Shown here: positions 9,788 to 18,707 of the stretch, in pieces | Position numbering within the stretch: position 1 is the first letter of the stretch | How the letters are laid out: every line of letters starts with the position of its first letter | Source: Anaerolineales bacterium | Lineage (GTDB): Bacteria; Chloroflexota; Anaerolineae; Anaerolineales; Villigracilaceae | Reading direction: 5' to 3' | Assembly (NCBI GenBank): GCA_016744335.1 | Contig: JADGEO010000007.1 | Coordinates: 33,931 to 97,930, forward strand | DNA: 64,000 bases | Made by a program: the position numbers and the translations under genes | Notes under the pieces: generated by a model | The model's database searches: none | Seen by the model: only the letters and a program-made list of their open reading frames with translations | Told to the model about the DNA's origin: nothing

Positions 9788-11713
9788 TTAGGATTGTTGG
9801 TCTTCAATATCAAGCTCAATAATTGCTTCTGTCGCACCCAGTGCATTTCCAAGTTCTTTGATTGCAACTTTAAGGATGCCATCAATTGTATTTGATGACC
9901 ATATTTTGCTGGTGATTTCAGCAATTAGTCTCTCTTGTAGAGCAACTTGTTGACTATCTTCGAGAAGACGAGCGTTTTCGAGAGCAATTGCGGCTTGTGT
10001 GGCAACAGCTCCTATCCAATCGCTATCTTCAGCTGTCCATTCAGTATTTCCCTCAAGCATAATTTCGCCAATAACCTGATCACGCAAAGCTAAGGGAATG
10101 TTTAACGTTGGGCTTTCTTCGGCAGATTTCTTGCCTGCTGAAAAGCCGAGTTCTCCTTGCATTTCTAGTCTTTCAGACCAGGCGGTAGAAAGTTGAGTTT
10201 GCTGGCTAGCGCGAATTTCTCTGAGAGCTTGTTGAGTTTCTTGAAATAAACGAGCATTTTCAAGCGCAACAGCCACTTGATGCGCCATGCCTTGTAGTGT
10301 CTCTACAACATTCTCCCCAAAAGCGTTTTCCTCTGTAGACTGTGCGTCCAATGCGCCTAAAACATGTCCACCAGCAATTAGGGGGAGTGCAATTTCAGAG
10401 CGAGTGCGAGGAAGCAAGGGATTATCAAAGCGAACGGCTTCGCTACCAACATCATGTGCAATATGAGCTTCTCTAGAACTAACTGCAGAGCCGACCATAC
10501 TTTCTCCACCAAGTGATAGACGATGTTTTTTTGCTTTTAATGCAACACCTGCTTCACCAGTAGCCGCTTTTAACTCTGCCCATGAGCCATCAGGCGATAT
10601 GATGAAAATAGCCGCATAGTAATAGCCTAAGTGCTCCGTGATTAAATTAACAACTTCATCAATTAATTCATTCGGATTAAGGATCGAACTTACAGCACGT
10701 CCCACATCAGATGTTGCTTTAAGTTGTTCTGTTCGTACTTCTATTTCTGCTTCAAGATGGCTTTGTAAGCTATCAAGGCGAGAAACCATATTGTTAAAGT
10801 AAATGGATAACTCTCCAATTTCATCAGGAGCAGTGACAGTTGCTCTTTGTTTCAAATCGCCTTTTTCAATTTGATTAAAGGTTTGTATAAGATTGTCAAG
10901 GGGGTTGTATACAGAGCGTGCGAACAAAGCTGAAAGTAAAAAACCGAAGACTATAATTAGTATAGCAACAACCAATGATTGCGCTTGCATAGACTGTAAC
11001 ACAGCTGGGTCGTTAGTTTCTAGTGCTTTAGCTGTCTGGTGATACCCAATGGGGGCAATCAAAAGAATACTGGTCACAATTAAAGCGAAAATAACACTTT
11101 GTAGCTTTATCGATATGCCAATGCCTCTTGTTTTGATATGCTTTCCTTTAGTATTACGGGGGAGCAGTATTTCGTAAGTGGGCTTAAGAAAAAAATCAAG
11201 GAGAAGCAAAGACAAGGCTGAATTACCTAATATGGCCGCAAAATTTCCAAGAAGTGTATATATAACTTGATCTTTGTTTGCACCTAATTGGGTTGTTTGG
11301 AAAAGTATTTCAGGAATAATGAAAAAGACGAAGGTAAGGGAAAGTAAGATGAGACTGTAGCGCCAAGCAAGAGATGTAATTTGGTTCCAAATTCTAATAT
11401 CCTCACGTGTTGTTGATACAGCTTTTTTATTATGCTTCCAATCATTAAGCCTTTTGTGTACATGGCGATATAAAAAGTAAACGATAAGAAGAGCAAGGAG
11501 ATTTGTGAGCAAAAAGGCTACGGTAACAAATTTTGTCGTTGCTATAGATTGCGTTGTTGAAAATTCAGTATTGACGTGGACAGAATAACGCGCGGCTATA
11601 ATCCCGAAAACAGAAAAAATCTGCGTAATGAGTATCGCAATAGTTAGATACCATCCGCCTGTGCGTTGGAGTATATTAAGATAGGATGAATTTTTTTCTG
11701 AAGAATTATTCAT
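9788..11713 (-). CDS. Membrane HAMP-GAF-GAF protein, no visible output domain
   Basis: 641 aa; HAMP NPLDNLIQTFNQIEKGDLKQRATVTAPDEIGELSIYFNNMVSRL; GAF HIAHDVGSEAVRFDNPLLPRTRSEIALPL. Confidence 0.87.
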   Translation of the reverse strand: MNNSSEKNSSYLNILQRTGGWYLTIAILITQIFSVFGIIAARYSVHVNTEFSTTQSIATTKFVTVAFLLTNLLALLIVYFLYRHVHKRLNDWKHNKKAVSTTREDIRIWNQITSLAWRYSLILLSLTFVFFIIPEILFQTTQLGANKDQVIYTLLGNFAAILGNSALSLLLLDFFLKPTYEILLPRNTKGKHIKTRGIGISIKLQSVIFALIVTSILLIAPIGYHQTAKALETNDPAVLQSMQAQSLVVAILIIVFGFLLSALFARSVYNPLDNLIQTFNQIEKGDLKQRATVTAPDEIGELSIYFNNMVSRLDSLQSHLEAEIEVRTEQLKATSDVGRAVSSILNPNELIDEVVNLITEHLGYYYAAIFIISPDGSWAELKAATGEAGVALKAKKHRLSLGGESMVGSAVSSREAHIAHDVGSEAVRFDNPLLPRTRSEIALPLIAGGHVLGALDAQSTEENAFGENVVETLQGMAHQVAVALENARLFQETQQALREIRASQQTQLSTAWSERLEMQGELGFSAGKKSAEESPTLNIPLALRDQVIGEIMLEGNTEWTAEDSDWIGAVATQAAIALENARLLEDSQQVALQERLIAEITSKIWSSNTIDGILKVAIKELGNALGATEAIIELDIEDQQS

Positions 11714-14700
11714 TTTGGCTCTTGGTTTCTTGGTTCTTCGCCACGGCGACTTTGACTTCTGTATGCCCAGCTCCAGTAGCCTTTGCTAATTCTTTTGCCG
11801 TAGTTGAAAGAATAGTTTGGATATTGGTGGAACTACGAATTTTTCCTGTAACTTCATAGAGCACGCGCTCGCGCTCTGCTTGCTTGCGAACTCGTTGAAC
11901 AAGACGGGTATTCGCTATAATAGCCGCCAAACTACCCACAAGTGTGCCGAGCATTTCCTCATCGTGTTCATTATAAGCGGCAACTTTTTCACTTTCTACA
12001 TTTAGAACACCCAATAATTCTTTTCTAAAAATCAAGGGTATTGCTAATTCAGAGCGTGTATTTATGCTAACGGGAACGTATCGTGGATCAGCACTTGTAT
12101 CGTCAATTCTTAAGAGTTTTTTGTTTCTTGCTACCCAGCCGGTTATTCCATTTGTTGTGGGAATTTGAATGAGAGCCTCATCTTCTTCTGAATAGCCAAC
12201 AGAAGAACCAATCACTAGATTTTCCCCTTTTTCATCTAGCAAAAGTATAGCTACACGATCGCCACCTAAGATAACCTGGATTCCTTGAACGGCACCTCGT
12301 AGAGATTCTTTTAACGTTGTTCCTGATGCCGCCGAAGTAGTAATATGATGAAGAAGGCGGTGCTGAGAAAGATGTTCTTGGGTTTCAGCAAAGAGCTCTG
12401 TGTTAATAATAGCAATGGCTAGTTGATCGGCAAGAATGCTAAGCGTTTGTAAAATTTCTTCATGAAAGGCGTAAGGGGTAACACTCTGAACATCTAAAAC
12501 CGCAAGGATTCGCTCCCCGACTTTAATGGGGATAGCCGCCTCAGCGCGCGTATCTGGTAACAGTGGGTTAGCATAATAAGTTGCATCTTTGTTAGTGTCT
12601 TCAATGACAAGATTCTCTCCACGGCTAGAAACATAGCCAACAATAGATTTTGAACCGACGCCAAGTTTATGACCATTTCTTTTTAGTTGCGCGCCTGCCT
12701 CACCAGTTGCTTCACGAATAACAGCATATTTACCCAAAGAATCGATGATGAAAACAGAGGCATGATAAAAATCAAAGCGATCTCGTATCAAAGTAACGGC
12801 GTTGCCTAATAATTCATCTAGATGCAGTGAACCACTAATATCACGAGCAATCTCAGCCGCACTTTCTAATTGAAGTGCTCTACGACGACTATCCTCTAGT
12901 AATTGGATATTGTGGATAGCCCCAGATACTTGAGATGCTAAAGTGTTGATAAAGCGGAGTGAATTCTCATCAAAACTTTGTTCTTTTTCTGTATCTTGCA
13001 CAATAATTGCCCCAATGACCTTCCCCTTAACTTTCAACGGAGAACCGAGCCATGATTTTGCGGATGCGCCTGACCCTGCTAGCTTTGCACCCAAGGCGAT
13101 AGTGCGTTCCTCCGTGTTTTCAACAATCATCAACGATTGCCCTGTGTGGATGATAATTGAAGTAAGCCCTTCACCTAAGGGGAAAGATGCAATACTGCCT
13201 ACTTCACCATCTTCGTAAAAATAGGGAATATCAATGGTGTTGCTAACATCATCATATAATGCGACGATAAATGGATAATCACCTAGAATTTGGCGTACCT
13301 GCTCATGTAATACCGGATATAAAGAGCTAAGGTCTTGTGCCGCGGATGTTGCTTGGTTAGTAATTGAAATAGCATCCATTTCAGCTAAGCGTTTTTCTGT
13401 TGCTTCCGATGCTCGTATTTTATCTAGGGAAATTATAACCATCTCAATAAGATTGATATAAGGCTGTATTGCTGTATAGGTTAGATGCTCTTTATGTCTT
13501 GCGCCTATCATTATTAGCGCTTCTAGGTTATTTAGGCGCATTACCGGGATAAGTGCAATCACTTGCACACCCATTTTTCGGGGAACATCAACAAAAGCTC
13601 TTGGGAAGGGGGTTTGAGTATTTAGATCAATAATTTCAGTGTCTTCCTTTATTGATTTGATAATTGAAACAGGTGATATATCTAGATACTCAGGTAGTTC
13701 AAAGCGTACTATGTCATAATCGGGATCTGATGCGGCATATATTTTTAATCCATTGTCTTTGGCAGTAAAAATTATCGTACTAAAAGGTGCATCTTTTAAA
13801 ATATGGCTGGTTGCTTCAAAGACACCTTCTTTAGTCTTTTCTTGAGCAATTTCTTGACTGGTGCGGTGCAGGCGATCGAGTTCATTAAGATTGACATCTG
13901 ATGATTCAAATAAGTTGACGTTTTGGATAGCAGTAGCAATTTGATTAGAAAGTGTTTGTAATACCGCAATAGTTGCCTCATCAAAGGCTTCTGGAGATGG
14001 GCTTTGCACATCTAGCACGCCAAGAACAGTCTCGCCAACTGAAATGGGAATACCAACTTCTGCACGTGTATTAGGCAGAAGCTCATTTTTGAAATAGACA
14101 GGATCTTCACCAACATCAGATGCGGCACGATGCTGGTTATTTGCAGACACCCAGCCCACGATGGAATTGGAACCAACTGCAAGGTGATATTTTTCTGATA
14201 ACATTTTCTTTGCAGATGGGCTATAAGCCGCTTTCAAATAGGCTGTTTTGCCTGTCCGCCCTACCATAAAAATTCCCACATGATAGTAATCTAGTCGTTC
14301 TGCGATAAGGCGAGTTGTTTTTTCGAGTAGCTCGTCTAGATTAAAGGTTGCTACAATGCTTTGGGCAACATCTGAAGCTGTACGGATATATTCTGTTCGC
14401 TCTTCAACCTGTTGTGTGAGTGAGTTATATAAGGTGGATAATTCCTCTGCCATTTGGTTGAATGAATATTCCAGCTTCCCTATTTCGTCATAGCGTTCTA
14501 CAGGGGCACGCTCTTGCAAATTACCCTGCGCAAATTTATGTACTGTTTCAGATAACACTTCTATGGGGGCAATAATTCTTTTACTTGCAGAGAGAAGGGC
14601 GATTCCTAAAAAGAATAAGGTAGCTATAAAAAGACCAATTGTAAACGGAGCAAGCGCTCTCAGTTCTCCAAAAGCAATTTCCTGCGGAACTTCAAGAACA

Positions 14701-15596
14701 ACCTCATTACTATTAGACTCCAGCGGGTGAACTTGTGCAATAACGTCTACGCCAAGATTGTTTTTAAAGGATAATAAAGATGTTTCTGCATCTTCTGCTG
14801 AAGTAGGATTTGTTAAAAATGAAAAAATCTCATTTTGCTGTTCTTCGGTGGGATTGAAAGGGGTTAAATCCTCCACATGGGGGTCTATTCCTAAATATAC
14901 ACCGTTTGCTGAGATGATATAAGCAGTTGCATCGGGATTGAGAAGCATGGTTTCTTCAAGAAGATTCTCTGCTATTTCATCATCAGTTACGCCCACTAAA
15001 ACGCCAATATCTTCCCCTGAACTAGAAAATAGAGGGGCGATTGTAAAAACAGCAAACTTTTCAGGAAATAATACATCTAGCCCATATATCCCCACAGAGC
15101 CTTCTTTTTTACTTGTTTGCTCTAAAAAAAATGGATCATCAATTATAGTGCCTTGCCAAGCACTATCTGACCCCGCGTACACAACGGAATCTGGGCTGAG
15201 AAGAAAGAAATCATCAAAGAGTGGGGTGATTCTTGAGCTGTTGATTTTCTCAAACCCTTCGAGTAATTCAGTTTCGTATTCGGGCGAGTTTTTTTCAGTA
15301 AGATTCTTCGCCGCAGTTTGAAACCCAGAAAGTCGGCTTATGCGATCCAGCCGAATTTCTCTGGTTTTCATAGATTTATCAAAAGAATTTGTTTGATTGT
15401 ATAGTGTATTATAAATATCAGACGCGGCTTCCTCTTTTAGAAGAGAATACGCGCCCAAATATCCCACTAGTGCCATAATAGAAACGGGTATTATGGTAAA
15501 AAGCAGTAAGGTGATTGTAATAGAACGCGCCAAACTTTTTTTGAATTTTGGGTCTTCAGGTACGCCTTCTATAGCATGAGTTTCTTCGATAGTCAT
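11706..15596 (-). CDS. Large Cache-HAMP-multi-GAF sensor (four to five GAF-like units), no visible output domain
   Basis: 1296 aa; two TM helices bracketing a Cache-like region, HAMP (APIEVLSETVHKFAQGNLQERAPVERYDEIGKLEYSFNQMAEEL), repeated GAF signatures (AASDVGEDPVYFKNELLPNTRAEVGIPI, VIEDTNKDATYYANPLLPDTRAEAAIPI). Confidence 0.88.
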   Translation of the reverse strand: MTIEETHAIEGVPEDPKFKKSLARSITITLLLFTIIPVSIMALVGYLGAYSLLKEEAASDIYNTLYNQTNSFDKSMKTREIRLDRISRLSGFQTAAKNLTEKNSPEYETELLEGFEKINSSRITPLFDDFFLLSPDSVVYAGSDSAWQGTIIDDPFFLEQTSKKEGSVGIYGLDVLFPEKFAVFTIAPLFSSSGEDIGVLVGVTDDEIAENLLEETMLLNPDATAYIISANGVYLGIDPHVEDLTPFNPTEEQQNEIFSFLTNPTSAEDAETSLLSFKNNLGVDVIAQVHPLESNSNEVVLEVPQEIAFGELRALAPFTIGLFIATLFFLGIALLSASKRIIAPIEVLSETVHKFAQGNLQERAPVERYDEIGKLEYSFNQMAEELSTLYNSLTQQVEERTEYIRTASDVAQSIVATFNLDELLEKTTRLIAERLDYYHVGIFMVGRTGKTAYLKAAYSPSAKKMLSEKYHLAVGSNSIVGWVSANNQHRAASDVGEDPVYFKNELLPNTRAEVGIPISVGETVLGVLDVQSPSPEAFDEATIAVLQTLSNQIATAIQNVNLFESSDVNLNELDRLHRTSQEIAQEKTKEGVFEATSHILKDAPFSTIIFTAKDNGLKIYAASDPDYDIVRFELPEYLDISPVSIIKSIKEDTEIIDLNTQTPFPRAFVDVPRKMGVQVIALIPVMRLNNLEALIMIGARHKEHLTYTAIQPYINLIEMVIISLDKIRASEATEKRLAEMDAISITNQATSAAQDLSSLYPVLHEQVRQILGDYPFIVALYDDVSNTIDIPYFYEDGEVGSIASFPLGEGLTSIIIHTGQSLMIVENTEERTIALGAKLAGSGASAKSWLGSPLKVKGKVIGAIIVQDTEKEQSFDENSLRFINTLASQVSGAIHNIQLLEDSRRRALQLESAAEIARDISGSLHLDELLGNAVTLIRDRFDFYHASVFIIDSLGKYAVIREATGEAGAQLKRNGHKLGVGSKSIVGYVSSRGENLVIEDTNKDATYYANPLLPDTRAEAAIPIKVGERILAVLDVQSVTPYAFHEEILQTLSILADQLAIAIINTELFAETQEHLSQHRLLHHITTSAASGTTLKESLRGAVQGIQVILGGDRVAILLLDEKGENLVIGSSVGYSEEDEALIQIPTTNGITGWVARNKKLLRIDDTSADPRYVPVSINTRSELAIPLIFRKELLGVLNVESEKVAAYNEHDEEMLGTLVGSLAAIIANTRLVQRVRKQAERERVLYEVTGKIRSSTNIQTILSTTAKELAKATGAGHTEVKVAVAKNQETKSQNE

Positions 15597-15622
15597 TCAC
15601 TACTCCGCAAACATAGCAAAAC

Positions 15623-16054
15623 TTACTGCAATTCCCAAACTTCTTCACCTTCTAAAATGCGTTGTATCTGTTCGGGAAAACGATCAGGGTCAAGAGGTTT
15701 GCCAAGAAAACCATCAAAACCTGCCGCACGAGCTTTTTTGATTTGCTCTGAGCTGGCTTCAGCAGTAACAGCAACAATAGTTGTCTCTTTTAAACGCTCT
15801 GATTGTCGAATTTTTTTCAGCGCGCCGTAGCCATCTTCATAGGGCAAGCGAATATCCATCAAAACTAAATCAAGCCTGGGAAGTGTATCGGCATATTCGA
15901 CAACTTCATAGCCCGATGTTTTCCATTCACAATGAATACCTAAATAGCCTAACATTCGCGCAATGAGTACAAAATTAGAAACATTATCTTCAACGACCAA
16001 AACAGTCGCGTCTTTCATTACAGATTTTTCGGTGGGGTCAGTATTTGGAGTCAT
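15623..16054 (-). CDS. Single-domain response regulator (CheY-like receiver)
   Basis: 143 aa; VLVVEDN, LDLVLMDIRLP, VAVTA, FLGKPLDP receiver motifs. Confidence 0.93.
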   Translation of the reverse strand: MTPNTDPTEKSVMKDATVLVVEDNVSNFVLIARMLGYLGIHCEWKTSGYEVVEYADTLPRLDLVLMDIRLPYEDGYGALKKIRQSERLKETTIVAVTAEASSEQIKKARAAGFDGFLGKPLDPDRFPEQIQRILEGEEVWELQ

Positions 16055-16098
16055 AATTTTTCCTGAGAGATAGTAGTTTTATTGGCAAAATATCAAAA

Positions 16099-16476
16099 TT
16101 AGCTTTTTCTAAATCGTTCAATTTGTTCAGTTAGGATATCAATATCAATTGGTTTCTGAATATAACCATCGCACCCCGCCTTTAATGCACGCTCTTTATC
16201 GCCGCGCATTACATTGGCGGTAACAGCAATAACGGGAATATCCTTATGCTCTTGCTTTTCTTTGATTTTAGCGGTCAGAGTATATCCATCCATATCGGGC
16301 ATATTAATATCCATCAAAATCAAATCAGGAATATCTTTTTCTATTTCTTCAAAAGCCTTTTCTGCCGTACTTGCCTCAGTCATTGTATACCCTTCAGATT
16401 CAAGAACTCGGCGAATTAGAACTCTGTTTTCGAAATTATCTTCCACATATAAAATCCTAACGGGCTTTTTTGTCAT
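16099..16476 (-). CDS. Single-domain response regulator (CheY/DivK-like receiver)
   Basis: ILYVEDN, PDLILMDINMPDMDG, IAVTA, YIQKPID. Start MTKKPVR at 16476 follows GAGGAG; listed ORF extends to 16527. Confidence 0.93.
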   Translation of the reverse strand: MTKKPVRILYVEDNFENRVLIRRVLESEGYTMTEASTAEKAFEEIEKDIPDLILMDINMPDMDGYTLTAKIKEKQEHKDIPVIAVTANVMRGDKERALKAGCDGYIQKPIDIDILTEQIERFRKS

Positions 16477-16601
16477 AAACAGCTCCTCAATTGCATTTAT
16501 TTTACCTATGCTTGTCATTTTTTGCATAACAGCAACCTTGCAAAATTAAAAAATAAAACACATTTAAAATTCTAACACATCCGCGCTTGAATTAAGAAAA
16601 A

Positions 16602-16637
16602 AAAGAGATAACCACCTTGCAATATGGTTATCTCTTT
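16602..16637 (-). terminator. Rho-independent terminator downstream of the ABC exporter genes
   Basis: Inverted repeat AGAGATAACCA ... TGGTTATCTCT with an A-run on the + strand (U-run in the minus transcript). Confidence 0.85.
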
Positions 16638-16825
16638 ACTGATGAAATTTATCTTTCCTAAGCGATGGGTGGACAAAGAGCCTCGCGACGCGTGTGGCTT
16701 CAATTTGCGTGCTCTTAATTGGTTTTTGTGCGGCGTAGAGCAGAACTTTGCTTATGCCGCATATTTCTTTGGGGGCGCACTCAAGCTAAAAACACGCGCG
16801 TGGCGGTGCTTCCCTCTTGTCGCTT

Positions 16826-18649
16826 TTACGCAGTTCTCGGCACCAATCCATCCTGCCCGTATTTTTTTCCTAAATCTTGCCTAAATTGTTGGGTGTAGAG
16901 CCGATAATAATGCCCGCGTTCGCGCAATAATTCGGTGTGACTGCCCATCTCACTGATTTTGCCATCTTCGATGACCAAAATACGGTCGGCGCGCCGAATA
17001 GTGGAGAGCCGATGCGCCACAACAAAGCTGGTGCGACCGCGCATGAGGTGCTCCATGCCCTGTTGGATGAGGGATTCTGTGAGTGTGTCTACGCTAGAAG
17101 TGGCTTCATCCATAATAAAAAGTTCAGGTTGCGAGAGCACTGCACGGGCGAGACTGATGAGTTGTTTTTGCCCAGTTGAGAGCAAATCGCCGCCTTCGCC
17201 TACTTTTTCAGCATAACCTTTTGACAAGGTTTCGATGAATGGATGTGCGCCTGCTAACTTAGAGGCTTCTAAAACTTCTTTTTCGCTTGCTGTTAAATTT
17301 CCGTAGCGGATATTGTCCATAATTGTGCCAGAGAAAAGATGGGGCGTTTGTAGCACAATGCCAATGCGCTCGTGGATACTTTCAAGCGTATAGTTGGTAT
17401 AGTCTTTCCCATTGATGGATACGCTCCCGCGTTTGGGTTCGTAAAAGCGGCAGAGCAAGTTCACGATGGTCGATTTTCCACCACCGGTGGGACCGACTAG
17501 CGCAATCATTTCACCAGCTTGTACTTTTAACGTGAAATCTTGCAAGACGGGTTTTCGTTCTTCGTAGTAGAAATCTACATGGTCAAATTCGATTTCACCT
17601 AGTAATGTCTTTGCATCAACTGCGCCTTTGAGATTATGCACATCGGGGGGCGTATCAACCAGCGTAAAAATTCGTTCGGCTGAAGCAATAGAGTGTTGCA
17701 TTTCGGCATAAACTCGGGCAATATCTTGAATAGGCCAGAGCATAAAGGTGAGATACGACACAAAGGCGTAGATTCCGCCAATTGTTAATAATCCTGTTTG
17801 AGATTGAATGCCGCCGTACCAGACGATTGCGCCCAGCGCAACCGCGGCAATAATTTGCACAATGGGCAAGAAGAGTGCTGAGAGCCACGCGGCTTTATAG
17901 GAAGATCGATACATCTCGCCTGTTAATCCCTGAAATTCGTGCAAGTTTTCCTTCTCGCGTCCTAACGCCTTCACGATGCGCACGCCACTGATATTTTCAT
18001 TATATGCGCCAGTAATTTTTGAGTTGGCGCGGCGTGATGCACGAAACTCGACCAAAATTCGTTGGCGAAACTTGATGCCGACCACGACCAAAACGGGGAT
18101 AATGGCAAAAACAATTAATGCTAAACGCCAATTAATGATTGCCATAAAAATTACCGAAGTGGTGATGTTGGTGACAGCCCAAGTGACATCGAGCAAGCCC
18201 CACGTCATCAAATCTGCCACACGCCCCGTATCGGAGGTCATTCGAGACATAAGGCGTCCCACCGATGTTTGGCTGTAGAAAGAGAGCGATAGGTCTTGTA
18301 AATGTTCAAACATCAATTTTCGTAAATCGTATTGAATGCGTTCCCCCAAAACGCCAGCAAGATAAACAAAGCCGAAAACCATAACTGCTTGCACAATAAT
18401 AAAGCTGCCATAAATTTTGGCAAGCTCGTGCATGCGCTCTACGTCTCCGGGAATGATGCCTTGGTCTATGATGTTTTTGTTAATAAATGTGAAAACGCCA
18501 TCTAATGCAGATGTTGCGGCTATCGCAATGAAAAAACCAACCACCCACATTTTATGCGGTTTCAGCAAGCCCAAAATTCTTTTGAAAACGGGCATGGTTA
18601 ACTGGCTGGTGTATTCTTCTTCTTCGAGTTCTATTTTTTCTTCTGACAT
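16826..18649 (-). CDS. ABC exporter, TMD-NBD half (heterodimer partner, catalytic Glu present)
   Basis: GPTGGGKST Walker A, LSTGQKQLISLARA signature, LFIMDEATSSVDT Walker B plus Glu. Confidence 0.93.
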   Translation of the reverse strand: MSEEKIELEEEEYTSQLTMPVFKRILGLLKPHKMWVVGFFIAIAATSALDGVFTFINKNIIDQGIIPGDVERMHELAKIYGSFIIVQAVMVFGFVYLAGVLGERIQYDLRKLMFEHLQDLSLSFYSQTSVGRLMSRMTSDTGRVADLMTWGLLDVTWAVTNITTSVIFMAIINWRLALIVFAIIPVLVVVGIKFRQRILVEFRASRRANSKITGAYNENISGVRIVKALGREKENLHEFQGLTGEMYRSSYKAAWLSALFLPIVQIIAAVALGAIVWYGGIQSQTGLLTIGGIYAFVSYLTFMLWPIQDIARVYAEMQHSIASAERIFTLVDTPPDVHNLKGAVDAKTLLGEIEFDHVDFYYEERKPVLQDFTLKVQAGEMIALVGPTGGGKSTIVNLLCRFYEPKRGSVSINGKDYTNYTLESIHERIGIVLQTPHLFSGTIMDNIRYGNLTASEKEVLEASKLAGAHPFIETLSKGYAEKVGEGGDLLSTGQKQLISLARAVLSQPELFIMDEATSSVDTLTESLIQQGMEHLMRGRTSFVVAHRLSTIRRADRILVIEDGKISEMGSHTELLRERGHYYRLYTQQFRQDLGKKYGQDGLVPRTA

Positions 18650-18707
18650 AATGTTTCTCCAATTGTCGCTTTGGGGTGGGGCTTAGACTCACCCTTACAA
18701 TGCGATA

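Noticed and set aside
16670-16820. Possible small ORF in the GC-rich intergenic stretch after the ABC exporter
   Set aside because: Only a ~15-codon frame without a ribosome-binding site; left unannotated.
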